A stretch of DNA of 55,148 bases from the NCBI RefSeq assembly GCF_005889745.1, contig NZ_VCKZ01000008.1:1-55148 (forward strand), given 5' to 3'. Of this stretch, positions 41,380 through 53,162 are shown piece by piece. The position numbers and the translations under genes are program-made. The first letter of the stretch is position 1. Each line of letters starts with the position of its first letter. This stretch comes from Actinomadura geliboluensis. GTDB taxonomy: Bacteria > Actinomycetota > Actinomycetes > Streptosporangiales > Streptosporangiaceae. The notes below the pieces were generated by a model that was not told the origin of the DNA, ran no database searches, and was given only the letters and a program-made list of their open reading frames with translations.

Positions 41380-43725
41380 TCAGGAGTTGCGCTGGCCGGA
41401 CTCGTCACCGCGGCGGGTGCGGCGGCGGCGCGGGCGGCGGTCGCCCTCGTCGCGGCGCTCCCGGCGCTCGCCGGAGTCGCCGTCGTCCGCGGCGGCCGGG
41501 GCCTCGCCGTCACCGGCGTCGCCCTTCTCCGCGGCCTCCCGCTCGATCACCTCGACCGGCACCAGCGACAGCTTGCCGCGCTGGTCGATCTCGGTGACCT
41601 CGACCTGGATCTTCTCGCCGACGCCCATCACGTCCTCGACGTTCTCGATCCGGGCGCCGCCGTGCAGCTTGCGGATCTGCGAGACGTGCAGCAGGCCGTC
41701 CTTGCCGGGCAGCAGCGACACGAACGCGCCGAACGTGGTGGTCTTGACGACGGTGCCGAGGAACCGCTCGCCGACCTCCGGCATGTGCGGGTTCGCGATC
41801 GAGTTGATCGCCTGCCGGGCGGCCTCGGCGGACGGCCCGTCGGTGGCGCCGACGTAGATGGTGCCGTCGTCCTCGATCGTGATGTCGGCGCCGGTGTCGT
41901 CCTGGATCGAGTTGATCATCTTGCCCTTGGGGCCGATGACCTCGCCGATCTTGTCGACCGGGACCTTGATCGTGATGATCCGCGGCGCGTTCGGGCTCAT
42001 CTCGGCGGGCGCCTCGATGGCCTCCTGCATCACGTCCAGGATCGCCAGGCGGGCGCCCTTGGCCTGCTTCAGCGCGGCGGCCAGCACCGAGGCGGGGATG
42101 CCGTCGAGCTTGGTGTCGAGCTGCAGCGCGGTGATCAGGTCGCGGGTGCCGGCGACCTTGAAGTCCATGTCGCCGAACGCGTCCTCGGCGCCGAGGATGT
42201 CGGTGAGCGTGACGTACTCGTCGCCCTCGTTGATCAGGCCCATCGCGATGCCCGCCACCATCTGCTTGAGCGGGACGCCCGCGTCCAGCAGCGACATGGT
42301 GGACGCGCAGACCGAGCCCATCGAGGTGGAGCCGTTGGAGCCGAGCGCCTCCGACACCTGCCGGATCGCGTACGGGAACTCCTCGCGCGACGGCAGCACC
42401 GGGATCAGCGCGCGCTCGGCGAGCGCGCCGTGCCCGATCTCGCGCCGCTTCGGCGAGCCGACCCGGCCGGTCTCACCGGTCGAGTACGGCGGGAAGTTGT
42501 AGTTGTGCATGTAGCGCTTGGTGCGCTCGGGGTTCAGCGTGTCGATCGTCTGCTCCATGCGGAGCATGTTCAGCGTCGTCACGCCGAGGATCTGGGTCTC
42601 GCCGCGCTCGAACAGCGCCGAGCCGTGCACGCGCGGGACGACGTGCGCCTCCGCGGTGAGCTGGCGGATGTCCTTCAGCCCGCGGCCGTCCATGCGCAGC
42701 CCCTCGCGGATGACCCGCTCGCGGACCAGCTTCTTGGTGACGGCGCGGTAGGCGGCGGAGATCTCCTTCTCGCGCCCCTCGAACTGCTCGGCGAGCTTCT
42801 CGGCGGCGGCCGCCTTGATCTCGTCGAGCCGGGTCTCGCGCTCCTGCTTGCCGGCGATGGTGAGCGCCTGCGCCAGGTCGCCGCTGACGGCGTCGGTGAC
42901 GGCGGTGAGCACGTCGTCCTGGTAGTCCAGGAAGATCGGGTACTCGGCGGTCTCCTTGGCCGCGACGGCCGCGAGGTCGCTCTGCGCCTTGCAGAGCACC
43001 TTGATGAACGGCTTGGCCGCCTCCAGTCCCTCGGCGACGGTCTCCTCCGTCGGGGCGGTGGCGCCCTCGCCGACCAGCTTGAGCGTGTCGCGGGTGGACT
43101 CCGCCTCGACCATCATGATCGCGACGTCGCCGTCCGCCAGCACGCGGCCGGCGACGACCATGTCGAAGGTGGCGCGCTCCAGCTCGGGGTGGGTGGGGAA
43201 GCCGACCCACTGGCCGTCGATCAGCGCGACGCGGACACCGCCGATCGGGCCGGAGAACGGCAGCCCGGCCAGCTGGGTGGACATCGAGGCGGCGTTGATC
43301 GCCACGACGTCGTACAGGTGGTCGGGGTGCAGCGCCATGATCGTCTCGACGATCTGGATCTCGTTGCGCAGGCCCTTGGTGAACGACGGGCGCAGCGGCC
43401 GGTCGATCAGCCGGCAGGTGAGGATCGCGTCCTCGGAGGGCCGGCCCTCGCGGCGGAAGAACGAGCCGGGGATGCGCCCGGCCGCGTACATCCGCTCCTC
43501 GACGTCCACGGTCAGCGGGAAGAAGTCCAGGTTGTCCTTGGGCTTCTTGGACGCGGTGGTCGCCGACAGCACCATCGTCTCGTCGTCGAGGTAGGCGACG
43601 GCCGAGCCCGCCGCCTGCCGGGCCAGCCGGCCCGTCTCGAAGCGGATGGTACGGGTGCCGAAGGCGCCGTTGTCGATCACGGCCTCGGTGCTCTGCGCTC
43701 CGTCGATGCGCACGGCTTCTGTCAC
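41380..43725 (-). CDS. pnp: Polyribonucleotide nucleotidyltransferase (PNPase/GPSI)
   Basis: A 781-residue PNPase, a phosphorolytic 3'-5' exoribonuclease and polymerase. Two RNase PH domains (N-terminal [20 protein letters not shown] and [10 protein letters not shown]; second [16 protein letters not shown] [21 protein letters not shown]) flank the alpha-helical domain. KH ([20 protein letters not shown]) and S1 ([29 protein letters not shown]) domains close the core. The C-terminus has a tail of about 60 residues, acidic then Arg-rich ([13 protein letters not shown]). GTG 43725 has GAGGAGG upstream. In actinomycetes, PNPase also makes RNA 3' tails. It lies downstream of rpsO, separated by two palindromic hairpins. 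Confidence 0.96.
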   Translation of the reverse strand: MTEAVRIDGAQSTEAVIDNGAFGTRTIRFETGRLARQAAGSAVAYLDDETMVLSATTASKKPKDNLDFFPLTVDVEERMYAAGRIPGSFFRREGRPSEDAILTCRLIDRPLRPSFTKGLRNEIQIVETIMALHPDHLYDVVAINAASMSTQLAGLPFSGPIGGVRVALIDGQWVGFPTHPELERATFDMVVAGRVLADGDVAIMMVEAESTRDTLKLVGEGATAPTEETVAEGLEAAKPFIKVLCKAQSDLAAVAAKETAEYPIFLDYQDDVLTAVTDAVSGDLAQALTIAGKQERETRLDEIKAAAAEKLAEQFEGREKEISAAYRAVTKKLVRERVIREGLRMDGRGLKDIRQLTAEAHVVPRVHGSALFERGETQILGVTTLNMLRMEQTIDTLNPERTKRYMHNYNFPPYSTGETGRVGSPKRREIGHGALAERALIPVLPSREEFPYAIRQVSEALGSNGSTSMGSVCASTMSLLDAGVPLKQMVAGIAMGLINEGDEYVTLTDILGAEDAFGDMDFKVAGTRDLITALQLDTKLDGIPASVLAAALKQAKGARLAILDVMQEAIEAPAEMSPNAPRIITIKVPVDKIGEVIGPKGKMINSIQDDTGADITIEDDGTIYVGATDGPSAEAARQAINSIANPHMPEVGERFLGTVVKTTTFGAFVSLLPGKDGLLHVSQIRKLHGGARIENVEDVMGVGEKIQVEVTEIDQRGKLSLVPVEVIEREAAEKGDAGDGEAPAAADDGDSGERRERRDEGDRRPRRRRTRRGDESGQRNS

Positions 43726-43940
43726 GGGAAACCTCCTCAGGGTTCCATGTCGGTCCTCGCGGCCGTTTCCCGTGGCTTGTCACGCTGCCGGTCTTCGATC
43801 GAAGCACCCGGATCGAGATCCCCCGCCGGTGCGGCGGAACGGATCCGGAAGCCACTACCGAGGACCGGCCCGCACCAGCGGTGTCCGCGAGGCTTGTCTG
43901 CAGTTGTGCGGCCGGGGCCTGGGCGGGCCCGGCGGCCGGA

Positions 43941-44000
43941 TACCGGTCGGCGGCCGCCGACCGGTAAAAGGAAGGGAGTGGCCCGCGCGGGCCACTCCCT
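43941..44000 (-). terminator. Two tandem perfect palindromes after rpsO
   Basis: 43973-44000 is a perfect 28-bp palindrome and 43941-43966 a perfect 26-bp palindrome, separated by six bases. On the minus strand the first follows the rpsO stop by 7 bases and is trailed by a T-rich CTTCCTTTTACC. They can form two stacked hairpins that terminate or process rpsO mRNA before pnp. Confidence 0.8.
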
Positions 44001-44007
44001 CAGCGTG

Positions 44008-44277
44008 CTAGCGGCGCAGGCCGAGTCGCTCGATCAGCTGCCGGTAGCGGTTGATGTCCTTGTTGCTCAGGTACTTCAGGAGGCGGCGGCGACGGCCGAC
44101 CAGCAGCAGCAGTCCGCGGCGGCTGTGGTGGTCGTGCTTGTGCTCCTTGAGGTGCTCGGTCAGATCGTTGATGCGGCGCGTCAGCAGCGCGACCTGGACC
44201 TCCGGGGATCCGGTGTCACCCTCAGTGGTCGCGTACTCGGCGATGATCTGGTTCTTCGTGGCGGTGTCGAGCGACAC
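44008..44277 (-). CDS. rpsO: 30S ribosomal protein S15
   Basis: An 89-residue S15, the primary binder of the central 16S rRNA domain. It has the full family sequence including [43 protein letters not shown] and [23 protein letters not shown]. It starts at GTG 44277 and ends just before two hairpins. The gene lies between ribF and pnp, the conserved bacterial order. Autoregulation by S15 is known elsewhere, but I see no clear pseudoknot to support it here. Confidence 0.97.
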   Translation of the reverse strand: MSLDTATKNQIIAEYATTEGDTGSPEVQVALLTRRINDLTEHLKEHKHDHHSRRGLLLLVGRRRRLLKYLSNKDINRYRQLIERLGLRR

Positions 44278-44500
44278 GTGGCTCCTTCGATGGGATCGTC
44301 ACCCGCAGATCCGGGCCCGGAGGGCGCACGGGTCCGCATGGTGCGTTTCAGAGGGTGGCAAGCCGCATGAGGGTGCAGCTCGCCGCGCCGGGGCCCTTCC
44401 CGGCGACTATTCACCGTACCATGCCGGAAACCCACGCAGTCACGAAGCGAGAACCGGTGTTGTCGCAGGGTACGCGGCGGAAACGCGGGCTCCGCCCGGG

Positions 44501-45448
44501 TCACTCGGAGGTGATCTCCCTGGCGCGGTCCACGTCCCGGCGCATCTCCTCGATCAGCGCGTCGATCGAGTCGAACTTCAGGGTGTCGCGGATGCGGGCG
44601 GTGAAGTCCACGGCCATGTGCTCGCCGTACAGGTCGAGGTCGTCGCGGTCCAGCGCGTACGCCTCGACGGTCCGCTCCCCCGCGCCCTCGAACGTCGGGT
44701 TCGTCCCGATGGAGATCGCGGCGGGCCAGCGGAAGTCCGGGTAGCGCTCGGAGTCGCAGACCAGCCAGCCGCCGTAGACGCCGTCGGCCGGGATCGCGGT
44801 GTTCGCCGCCGTCTCCAGGTTCGCCGTCGGGAACCCGAGCGCGCGGCCGCGCCGGTGGCCGCGCACCACGATGCCCTCCACGCGGTGCGGCCGGCCGAGC
44901 GCCCGCGCCGCCGCCCCGACGTCGCCCGCGTCGAGCCGGCCCCGGATGTAGGTGGAGGAGATCGTGCCGCCGTTCGCCACGAGCGGCATGCCCTCGGCGG
45001 TGAAGTCGTACTTCTCGCCGAGCTCGCGCAGCAGCGCGACGTCTCCCTTGGCCTTGTGGCCGAAGCGGAAGTCCTCGCCGACGATCACGTGGGCGGCGTG
45101 CAGCCGGTCGACCAGGACCGACTGCACGAACTCGTCCGGCGGCACCTTGGACAGCTCAAGGGTGAACGGGACGACCGCGACCGCGTCCGTGCCGAGCCCC
45201 TCCAGCAGCTCCACGCGCCGCCGGGTGGTGGCGAGCAGCGGCGGATGGGTGCCCGGCCGGACGACCTCGTCGGGGTGCGGGTCGAACGTGATGACCACCG
45301 AGCGCAGGCCGCGGCGCCGGGCCTCCTCGGCCGCGGCGCCGACGATCCGCTGATGGCCGCGGTGCACCCCGTCGAACACCCCGATGGTGATCACTGAACG
45401 GCCCCAGTCCGCGGGAACCTCGTCGAGGCCATTCCAACGCCGCACCAT
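44501..45448 (-). CDS. ribF: Bifunctional riboflavin kinase / FAD synthetase
   Basis: A 315-residue RibF that makes FMN then FAD. The N-terminal FAD-synthetase nucleotidyltransferase has TIGVFDGVHRGHQRIVG and ISSTYIRGRLDAGDV. The C-terminal flavokinase has GRALGFPTANLET, SIGTNPTFEG and an acidic AVDFTARIRDTLKFDSIDALIEEMRRDV end. ATG 45448 follows AGGGAGAG. No FMN riboswitch is visible in the leader. It lies between truB/hemolysin III and rpsO, as usual. Confidence 0.96.
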   Translation of the reverse strand: MVRRWNGLDEVPADWGRSVITIGVFDGVHRGHQRIVGAAAEEARRRGLRSVVITFDPHPDEVVRPGTHPPLLATTRRRVELLEGLGTDAVAVVPFTLELSKVPPDEFVQSVLVDRLHAAHVIVGEDFRFGHKAKGDVALLRELGEKYDFTAEGMPLVANGGTISSTYIRGRLDAGDVGAAARALGRPHRVEGIVVRGHRRGRALGFPTANLETAANTAIPADGVYGGWLVCDSERYPDFRWPAAISIGTNPTFEGAGERTVEAYALDRDDLDLYGEHMAVDFTARIRDTLKFDSIDALIEEMRRDVDRAREITSE

Positions 45449-45541
45449 TCTCTCCCTGCGTAGGGCATGCCTGCCGGTATTCTCCTGCCGCCCTCAAGAG
45501 TGCCATGACGGGGGCCGCGAGGTCGCACCCAGGGGTACCCG

Positions 45542-46210
45542 TCAGCCGGACTGGTAGACGACCAGCGACACCGCGATGTACTGCAGGACGTAGGCGGCGA
45601 GCGTGCAGGCGTGGAACACCTCGTGGAAGCCGAACCAGCGCGGCGACGGGTCGGGGCGGCGCAGCCCGTAGACGACGCCTCCGACGCTGTAGCAGATCCC
45701 GCCGGCCGCGACCAGCACGCACGCGGCGGTGCCGGCGCCGTCCAGGAACTGCGGCAGGAAGAACACCGCGACCCAGCCGAGGACGATGTAGAGGGTCACG
45801 TAGAGGGCGCGCGGGGCGCCGATCCAGGCGGTGCGGAAGACGACGCCCGCGACGGCGCCCGTCCAGACGGTGATGAGGACGGCGAGCCGCACGCCGCCGT
45901 CCAGGGCGACGACCGCGAAGGGGGTGTACGTCCCCGCGATGATCAGGTAGATGTTGGCATGGTCGAACCGGCGCAGCACCTCGATCAGCCGGTGCGACTG
46001 CTGCCGGTGGTACGTCCCCGAGATCCCGAACAGCATCCCCGATGTCGCCACGTACACCGCCGACGCGAGCCGCGCGTGGACGCTCGGGCCGAGCGCCACC
46101 AGCACGAGCCCGGCGACCAGCACCGCGGGGAACGCGCCGAGGTGCAGCCAGCCGCGCAGCCGCGGCCGGGTGGGGGACGCCACCGGGGGGTGGTCCTTCA
46201 CAGTGGTCAC
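45542..46210 (-). CDS. Hemolysin III/PAQR-type membrane protein
   Basis: A 222-residue seven-helix membrane protein of the hemolysin III (YqfA/PAQR) family. Conserved polar residues are seen: SGTYHRQQSH, RRFDHANIYLIIAGTYTPFA and the C-terminal FGFHEVFHACTLAAYVLQYIAV (a metal-type H...H set with the earlier D and H). Despite the name, a lipid-linked hydrolase role is likelier than haemolysis. GTG 46210 is chosen because AGGAGG ends 5 bases before it; longer frames run into the operator region. It interrupts the truB-ribF order and has tandem TACG-N4-CGTA sites upstream. Confidence 0.88.
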   Translation of the reverse strand: MTTVKDHPPVASPTRPRLRGWLHLGAFPAVLVAGLVLVALGPSVHARLASAVYVATSGMLFGISGTYHRQQSHRLIEVLRRFDHANIYLIIAGTYTPFAVVALDGGVRLAVLITVWTGAVAGVVFRTAWIGAPRALYVTLYIVLGWVAVFFLPQFLDGAGTAACVLVAAGGICYSVGGVVYGLRRPDPSPRWFGFHEVFHACTLAAYVLQYIAVSLVVYQSG

Positions 46211-46232
46211 GGACACCTCCTGCCTCAGTAAC

Positions 46233-46262
46233 TTACGCTCTCGTAGGTTACGCGCCCGTAGG
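46233..46262. promoter_or_regulatory. Two tandem 15-bp operator-like repeats (TACG-N4-CGTA)
   Basis: TTACGCTCTCGTAGG (46233-46247) and TTACGCGCCCGTAGG (46248-46262) are directly adjacent. Each contains the palindrome TACG-N4-CGTA. They sit 23 bases before the hemolysin III start codon. Sites with CGTA/TACG arms are typical of TetR-family regulators of membrane-lipid genes in actinobacteria; that assignment is inference. Confidence 0.65.
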
Positions 46263-46378
46263 TTTTCGCGCAGCACTTTCACCCGGTGATGCGCACCACG
46301 GGTGTATTGCCCGGGTCCGGGTCCGGGTAGAGCGCGTACGGGTAAAGGCCCGAAGGCTAGAAGGTCGTTCCAGGTGGG

Positions 46379-47251
46379 TCAGGGGACGAAGACGGCGAGG
46401 GGCTTGGCCTGCCCGCCCCGCTCCTCGACGAGGGCGAGCAGCGTCCCGTCCGGCGCGAAGACGCCCACCGGCCCCGGGCCCAGCCCGGCCGCCGGCAGCC
46501 GCCCGCCGTGCGCGACCTTGCGGGCGTCGTCGGCCGAGACGTCCCGGCGCGGGAACACCGCGGCGACCGCCTCGCCCATCGGCAGGATCTCCGGCTTCTC
46601 CGCGAACTGGTCGAGGGTCCGCGCCATGGCCAGGTCGTAGGGCCCGACCCGGGTGCGGCGCAGCGCCGTCAGATGGCCGCCGCAGCCGAGGGACGCGCCG
46701 AGGTCGCGGGCCAGCGCCCGGATGTAGGTGCCGGACGAGCAGGCGACCGACGCGTCCACGTCGATCAGGTCGCCCTCGCGCCGCACGTCGGTGACCGTGA
46801 ACGAGTGCACGGTCACGGGGCGGGCCGCGAGCGCCACGTCCTCGCCCTTGCGGGCCATCTTGTACGCCCGCTCGCCGTTCACCTTGATCGCGCTGACCTG
46901 CGGCGGGACCTGCTGGATCGGCCCGGTCAGCGCCGCGACGCCCGCGCGCAGCGCCTCGTCGGCCACGGACGCGGCGGACGCCGTCGCGGTGATCTCGCCC
47001 TCCGCGTCGTCGGTGTTGGTCGACTGCCCGAGGCGGATCGTCGCGTCGTACCCCTTCTCCGTCAGCGCGAGGTGGCCGAGGAGGCGGGTGGCCTTGCCGA
47101 CGCCGAGCACGAGCACGCCCGTCGCCATCGGGTCGAGCGTGCCCGCGTGCCCGACCCGCCGGGTCTTCGCCAGCCGCCGCATCTTCCCGACGACGTCGTG
47201 CGACGTCCAGCCGGCGGGCTTGTCCACGATGACGAGTCCCGAGTTGTCCAC
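46379..47251 (-). CDS. truB: tRNA pseudouridine-55 synthase TruB
   Basis: A 290-residue pseudouridine synthase acting on U55 of the tRNA T-loop. The catalytic aspartate is D40 in RVGHAGTLDPMATGVLVL, and NSGLVIVDKPAGWTSHDVV is the typical start. The TruB C-terminal region (GRLPAAGLGPGPVGVFAPDGTLLALVEE) completes it. ATG 47251 lies 15 bases after the phosphoesterase gene, so they are in one operon (rbfA-DHH-truB). Confidence 0.95.
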   Translation of the reverse strand: MDNSGLVIVDKPAGWTSHDVVGKMRRLAKTRRVGHAGTLDPMATGVLVLGVGKATRLLGHLALTEKGYDATIRLGQSTNTDDAEGEITATASAASVADEALRAGVAALTGPIQQVPPQVSAIKVNGERAYKMARKGEDVALAARPVTVHSFTVTDVRREGDLIDVDASVACSSGTYIRALARDLGASLGCGGHLTALRRTRVGPYDLAMARTLDQFAEKPEILPMGEAVAAVFPRRDVSADDARKVAHGGRLPAAGLGPGPVGVFAPDGTLLALVEERGGQAKPLAVFVP

Positions 47252-47266
47252 GCGCGCTCCGAAAGG

Positions 47267-48427
47267 TCAGTCGTCGGGGTCACCGGGCACGCGCAGCGCC
47301 GCGCGCAGCCGGTCGATGATGGCGGCGGGCTCCCCGCCCATGGTGAACGCGGCGGCCGTGCGGTGCCCGCCGCCGCCGAGCTCCACGCAGGCGCGGCCGA
47401 CGTCGATCGCGCCCTTGGAGCGGGTGGAGACGTACCACTCGCCCCGGTCGTTCTCCTTGCACACCACCGCGACCTCGGCCTCGTCGGTGCGCCTGAGCTG
47501 GTCGATGACCCCTTCGAGCTGGTCGTACTCGACGTCGCGGGCGGCCCGGTCGGAGCGGGCGATCGTCGTCCAGACCAGGCCGAGGCCGGCCGCCGCGTCG
47601 CGCTCCAGCCGGGCCCGCGCCAGCGCGCCCGCGAGCACCTGCAGGTAGCCGAACGGGGCCCGGTCCCACAGCTCGCGGCTGACCGCGTCGGGCCGGACGC
47701 CCGCCGTCAGCAGCCGCCCCGCGAGGTTGTGCACCTCCGGGGTCGTGCACGGGTACTTGAACGACCCGGTGTCGCTGGCGAGCCCCGCGTACAGGCCCTG
47801 CGCGATGTCGCGGTCGAGCGGGACGCCGAGCCGGCGGATCAGCTCCTCCACCAGCACCGCGGTGGCCGCGGCGTCCGGGTCGACGAGCCGCACGCCCCCG
47901 AACCCGGTGTTGGACGCGTGGTGGTCGACGACGACCAGCGCGCCGGCCCGGTCCGCGTGCCCGGCGAGGCCGCCGAGCCGCGCCCGGCCGGCCGCGTCCA
48001 GGGAGATCATCAGCTCCGGGGCGGCGGGCACCCGGGCGGGCTCCACCAGCAGCTCCTGCCCCGGCAGGAAGCGCAGGATCGCCGGGACCGTGAACGGCTC
48101 CCCGAACGAGGCCACGCACCGCTTGCCGAGCGCGCGGAGCGCCTGCGCGAGCGCCAGCATGGAGCCGAGCGCGTCGCCGTCCGGCGCCACATGGCAGACG
48201 AGGCAGATCTCCTCCGCCGCGCGGATCAGCTGGACCGCGCGGTCCCACTCCAGGTCGGCGGCCGGTGCGGCGGGCGCGGCCGGTGCGGCGGGGCCGCGCA
48301 CTCCGCCGCCCCCGCCGCGCGGCACGATGTCATGGCCGCCCGCGGCGTGGCCGTCCGCGTCGTGCAGCCGGCACTCCTCCGGCCCCCCGGAGGCCGCAGC
48401 CTCCGCGCGGCCCTCGGGGCCGTTCAC
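47267..48427 (-). CDS. DHH/DHHA1 phosphoesterase (NrnA-like)
   Basis: A 386-residue DHH-family phosphoesterase that hydrolyses nanoRNA, pAp or cyclic dinucleotides. Motifs are H79...D83-G-D85 (CHVAPDGDALGSMLALA), D168-H-H (VVVDHHASNTGFGG) and the DHHA1 glycine motif ELGGGGHRTAAAFTM. About 57 N-terminal residues are Gly/Ala/Pro-rich and probably disordered; a later start is possible, but ATG 48427 overlaps the rbfA stop (48424-48427), which supports it. In actinobacteria this gene routinely lies between rbfA and truB and joins RNA degradation with PNPase and RNase J. Confidence 0.92.
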   Translation of the reverse strand: MNGPEGRAEAAASGGPEECRLHDADGHAAGGHDIVPRGGGGGVRGPAAPAAPAAPAADLEWDRAVQLIRAAEEICLVCHVAPDGDALGSMLALAQALRALGKRCVASFGEPFTVPAILRFLPGQELLVEPARVPAAPELMISLDAAGRARLGGLAGHADRAGALVVVDHHASNTGFGGVRLVDPDAAATAVLVEELIRRLGVPLDRDIAQGLYAGLASDTGSFKYPCTTPEVHNLAGRLLTAGVRPDAVSRELWDRAPFGYLQVLAGALARARLERDAAAGLGLVWTTIARSDRAARDVEYDQLEGVIDQLRRTDEAEVAVVCKENDRGEWYVSTRSKGAIDVGRACVELGGGGHRTAAAFTMGGEPAAIIDRLRAALRVPGDPDD

Positions 48428-48906
48428 GAGGACGGGGGCCGGGAACGGCCGTCCTCGTCGTCGGCGTCCTCGTCGAGGTCGTCGTCGGCGGCGGGCTCCC
48501 GGTACGGGTTCGCCTCACCGGCCGGGGACGCGTCCTGCGCGGCGCGCGCGACCTCGGCGTCCCTGGCGCGGGCCTTGGCCAGCAGGTCGTCGATGTGAGC
48601 CGCGTTCTCCATCAGGGAGTCCATGACGAAGGTGATGCTGGGCGTGTGCCGGACGCCCGTCTTCCTGCCCACCTCCGACCTGATGACGCCCTTCGCGCTC
48701 TCCAGCGCGGCGGCCGTCTCGGCGCGCTCGCCGTCCGACCCGTACACCGTGTAGTAGACGGTCGCGTCGCGCAGGTCGTTGGTGATGCGGGTGTCCGTCA
48801 CGGTCACGAAGCCGAGCCGCGGATCCTTGATCCGCCTCTCCAGCATCTCGGCCACGATCTGCTGGATGCGGTCGGCGAGCTTGCGCGCCCGAGCTGCGTC
48901 CACCAT
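48424..48906 (-). CDS. rbfA: 30S ribosome-binding factor RbfA
   Basis: A 160-residue RbfA with the KH-type fold (RKLADRIQQIVAEMLERRIKDPRLGFVTVTDTRITNDLRDATVYYTVYG; TPSITFVMD). It helps mature the 16S 5' end and is needed at low temperature. The C-terminal 45 residues are acidic and disordered (DDDLDEDADDEDGRSRPPSS), longer than in E. coli but usual in actinomycetes. ATG 48906 gives MVDAARARKLADRIQ. It is followed by the DHH gene with an ATGA overlap. Upstream lies an unusual repeat region. Confidence 0.94.
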   Translation of the reverse strand: MVDAARARKLADRIQQIVAEMLERRIKDPRLGFVTVTDTRITNDLRDATVYYTVYGSDGERAETAAALESAKGVIRSEVGRKTGVRHTPSITFVMDSLMENAAHIDDLLAKARARDAEVARAAQDASPAGEANPYREPAADDDLDEDADDEDGRSRPPSS

Positions 48907-48964
48907 GATCGCACTCCCTTTCTATGGTCTGCCGACCCCTCTGTGGTCCGGCGCCGGCACCGAA

Positions 48965-49172
48965 GTTCCATTGTGGGGGCACTCCCCCACCCCCCGACCG
49001 GGAAGACCGAACGCCGTCCGGTTCATTGTGGGGGACGACCGTCCTCCACTCCGCCGGCGCTCCGTTGCGGACGCCGTCCGGTTCATTGTGGGGGACGACC
49101 CCCACACCCTCGAACGGAGACTGAACGTCGTCCTCCACTCCGCTGGCGCTCCGTTGCGGACGCCGTTCAGTC
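48965..49172. repeat. Imperfect tandem repeat block between rbfA and ylxP
   Basis: A 30-base segment (starting ACGCCGTCCGGTTCATTGTG) recurs exactly at 49011-49040 and 49071-49100, a 60-base period. A 37-base segment (starting GTCCTCCACTCCGC) recurs with one mismatch at 49041-49077 and 49130-49166. ATTGTGGGGG occurs three times. Two copies form hairpins: GTGGGGG/CCCCCAC at 48973-48990 and TGTGGGGG/CCCCCACA at 49087-49106. A 9-bp inverted repeat GACTGAACG/CGTTCAGTC (49119-49127, 49164-49172) brackets the last unit and runs into the ylxP stop codon. The rest of the rbfA-ylxP gap has no gene. Confidence 0.85.
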
Positions 49173-49463
49173 CTCGTCGTGGAAGATCCGCTGGCGGGCG
49201 GACAGCAGTTCGATCTCCGGCCGTCCGGCCACCAGGCGTTCGCACTGGTCGAGCACCTGGGTGCAGTTGGCGGCCGAGCCCGAGACCACCGCCACCCCGA
49301 TCTCCGCCCTGCGGTGCAGGTCGTTGCCGCCGGTCTCGGCGACGGCCACCGCCGGGAAGTGCTTGTGCACCTCGGCGATGATGGGCCGGACGACGGACCG
49401 CTTCTGCTTCAGCGAGCGGACGTCCCCCAGCAGCAGGTCGAGTGTCAGCGCACCCACGTACAC
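49167..49463 (-). CDS. ylxP: DUF503-family protein YlxP
   Basis: A 98-residue YlxP (DUF503) protein: YVGALTLDLLLGDVRSLKQKRSVVRPIIAE is the family signature, followed by AEIGVAVVSGS and ending ARQRIFHDED. It is found in nearly all infB-rbfA clusters and is linked to ribosome assembly, but its biochemical role is not established. GTG 49463 with AGGTGAT upstream defines the start; the longer frame is non-homologous. Its stop lies inside the right arm of a repeat-associated inverted repeat. Confidence 0.9.
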   Translation of the reverse strand: MYVGALTLDLLLGDVRSLKQKRSVVRPIIAEVHKHFPAVAVAETGGNDLHRRAEIGVAVVSGSAANCTQVLDQCERLVAGRPEIELLSARQRIFHDED

Positions 49464-49560
49464 CTGGTCGATCACCTCGGGATCTGTCTGGTTGGAACGA
49501 CGGGGATCACCCGCCGTGTTCCCGGCCCGCGCCGCCGGGCGGCGGACGGGGCCGGACATG

Positions 49561-49596
49561 CAGGACGCCAGGCTAGAAGATCCGCCTGGCGTCCTG
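49561..49596 (-). terminator. 13-bp perfect hairpin between infB and ylxP
   Basis: CAGGACGCCAGGC (49561-49573) and GCCTGGCGTCCTG (49584-49596) enclose a 10-base loop, 92 bases beyond the infB stop. There is no U-tract. It may terminate, attenuate or be an RNA-processing site inside the cluster. The rest of the 224-base gap shows no gene. Confidence 0.65.
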
Positions 49597-49687
49597 TCAT
49601 CCGATTTAACGATCACATCGGCGACGAGCCGGCCGCCGCCCGGCCCGCGCCCGCAGGGGCGGAGCCGGGCGGACGGGCCGCCGGGCC

Positions 49688-52747
<3,060 letters not shown>

Positions 52748-52855
52748 TGCACTCCCTACTCGGTCCGGGGGTGCGGCCTCCGGACCGTCGCTAACTTGCC
52801 GTACTCATCGCGGCGTGCTCATCGAGCGCTCATAGCAATCTCGACCTGCTTCCGA

Positions 52856-53158
52856 CTAGACGTCGCTTTCACTTCGGCCATCCTGCTGCCGCGCGGCGTG
52901 CACCGCAAGCCGTGCCCGCAGCGCACCACCGTCGAGCGGCCCCGGCAGGCGGAACGCCCGCGGGAACGCCCGACGCCGCTCTGCGAGCTCGAGACACCCC
53001 AGGTCGGGGTGCAGATGCGCACCCCGTCCCGGCAGCCGCCCGCGAGGATCGGGGACGATGACGCCCTCGACCACCACCAGGCGCAGCAAGCCGGACTTGG
53101 CCGTGCGAACCCGGCAGCCCACACACGTGCGAACAGGGGCCGCCCGGCCACGTTTCAT
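52856..53158 (-). CDS. ylxR: YlxR (DUF448) RNA-binding family protein
   Basis: A 100-residue YlxR protein with the family signature PVRTCVGCRVRTAKSGLLRLVVVEG and a basic GRGAHLHPDLGCLELAERRRAF stretch. It lies in nearly every nusA-infB gap and is thought to bind RNA and modulate RNase P or transcription. The start is uncertain. ATG 53158 begins 4 bases after the nusA stop, allowing re-initiation, but has no Shine-Dalgarno sequence. ATG 53197 lies inside nusA with AGGAG just upstream and would add 13 residues. Confidence 0.88.
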   Translation of the reverse strand: MKRGRAAPVRTCVGCRVRTAKSGLLRLVVVEGVIVPDPRGRLPGRGAHLHPDLGCLELAERRRAFPRAFRLPGPLDGGALRARLAVHAARQQDGRSESDV

Positions 53159-53162
53159 GAGT

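Noticed and set aside
41179..44370. 1063-codon plus-strand frame opposite pnp and rpsO
   Set aside because: It is the antisense shadow of pnp: composition is unlike a protein (Asp/Val/Leu/Gly/His-rich), there is no domain, and the opposite strand has a complete PNPase.
45449..45541. FMN riboswitch upstream of ribF
   Set aside because: The leader is under 100 bases and shows none of the conserved RFN element strings.
48515..49138. Minus-strand frame translating the repeat block as VVPHNEPDGVRN... repeats
   Set aside because: The repeat is a DNA-level feature with hairpins; the frame continues out of phase through rbfA and has no gene-like start. Treated as non-coding.
49011..49166. Direct repeats considered as a CRISPR array
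   Set aside because: Only two copies, no constant-length unique spacers, no cas genes; the units abut as imperfect tandem repeats.
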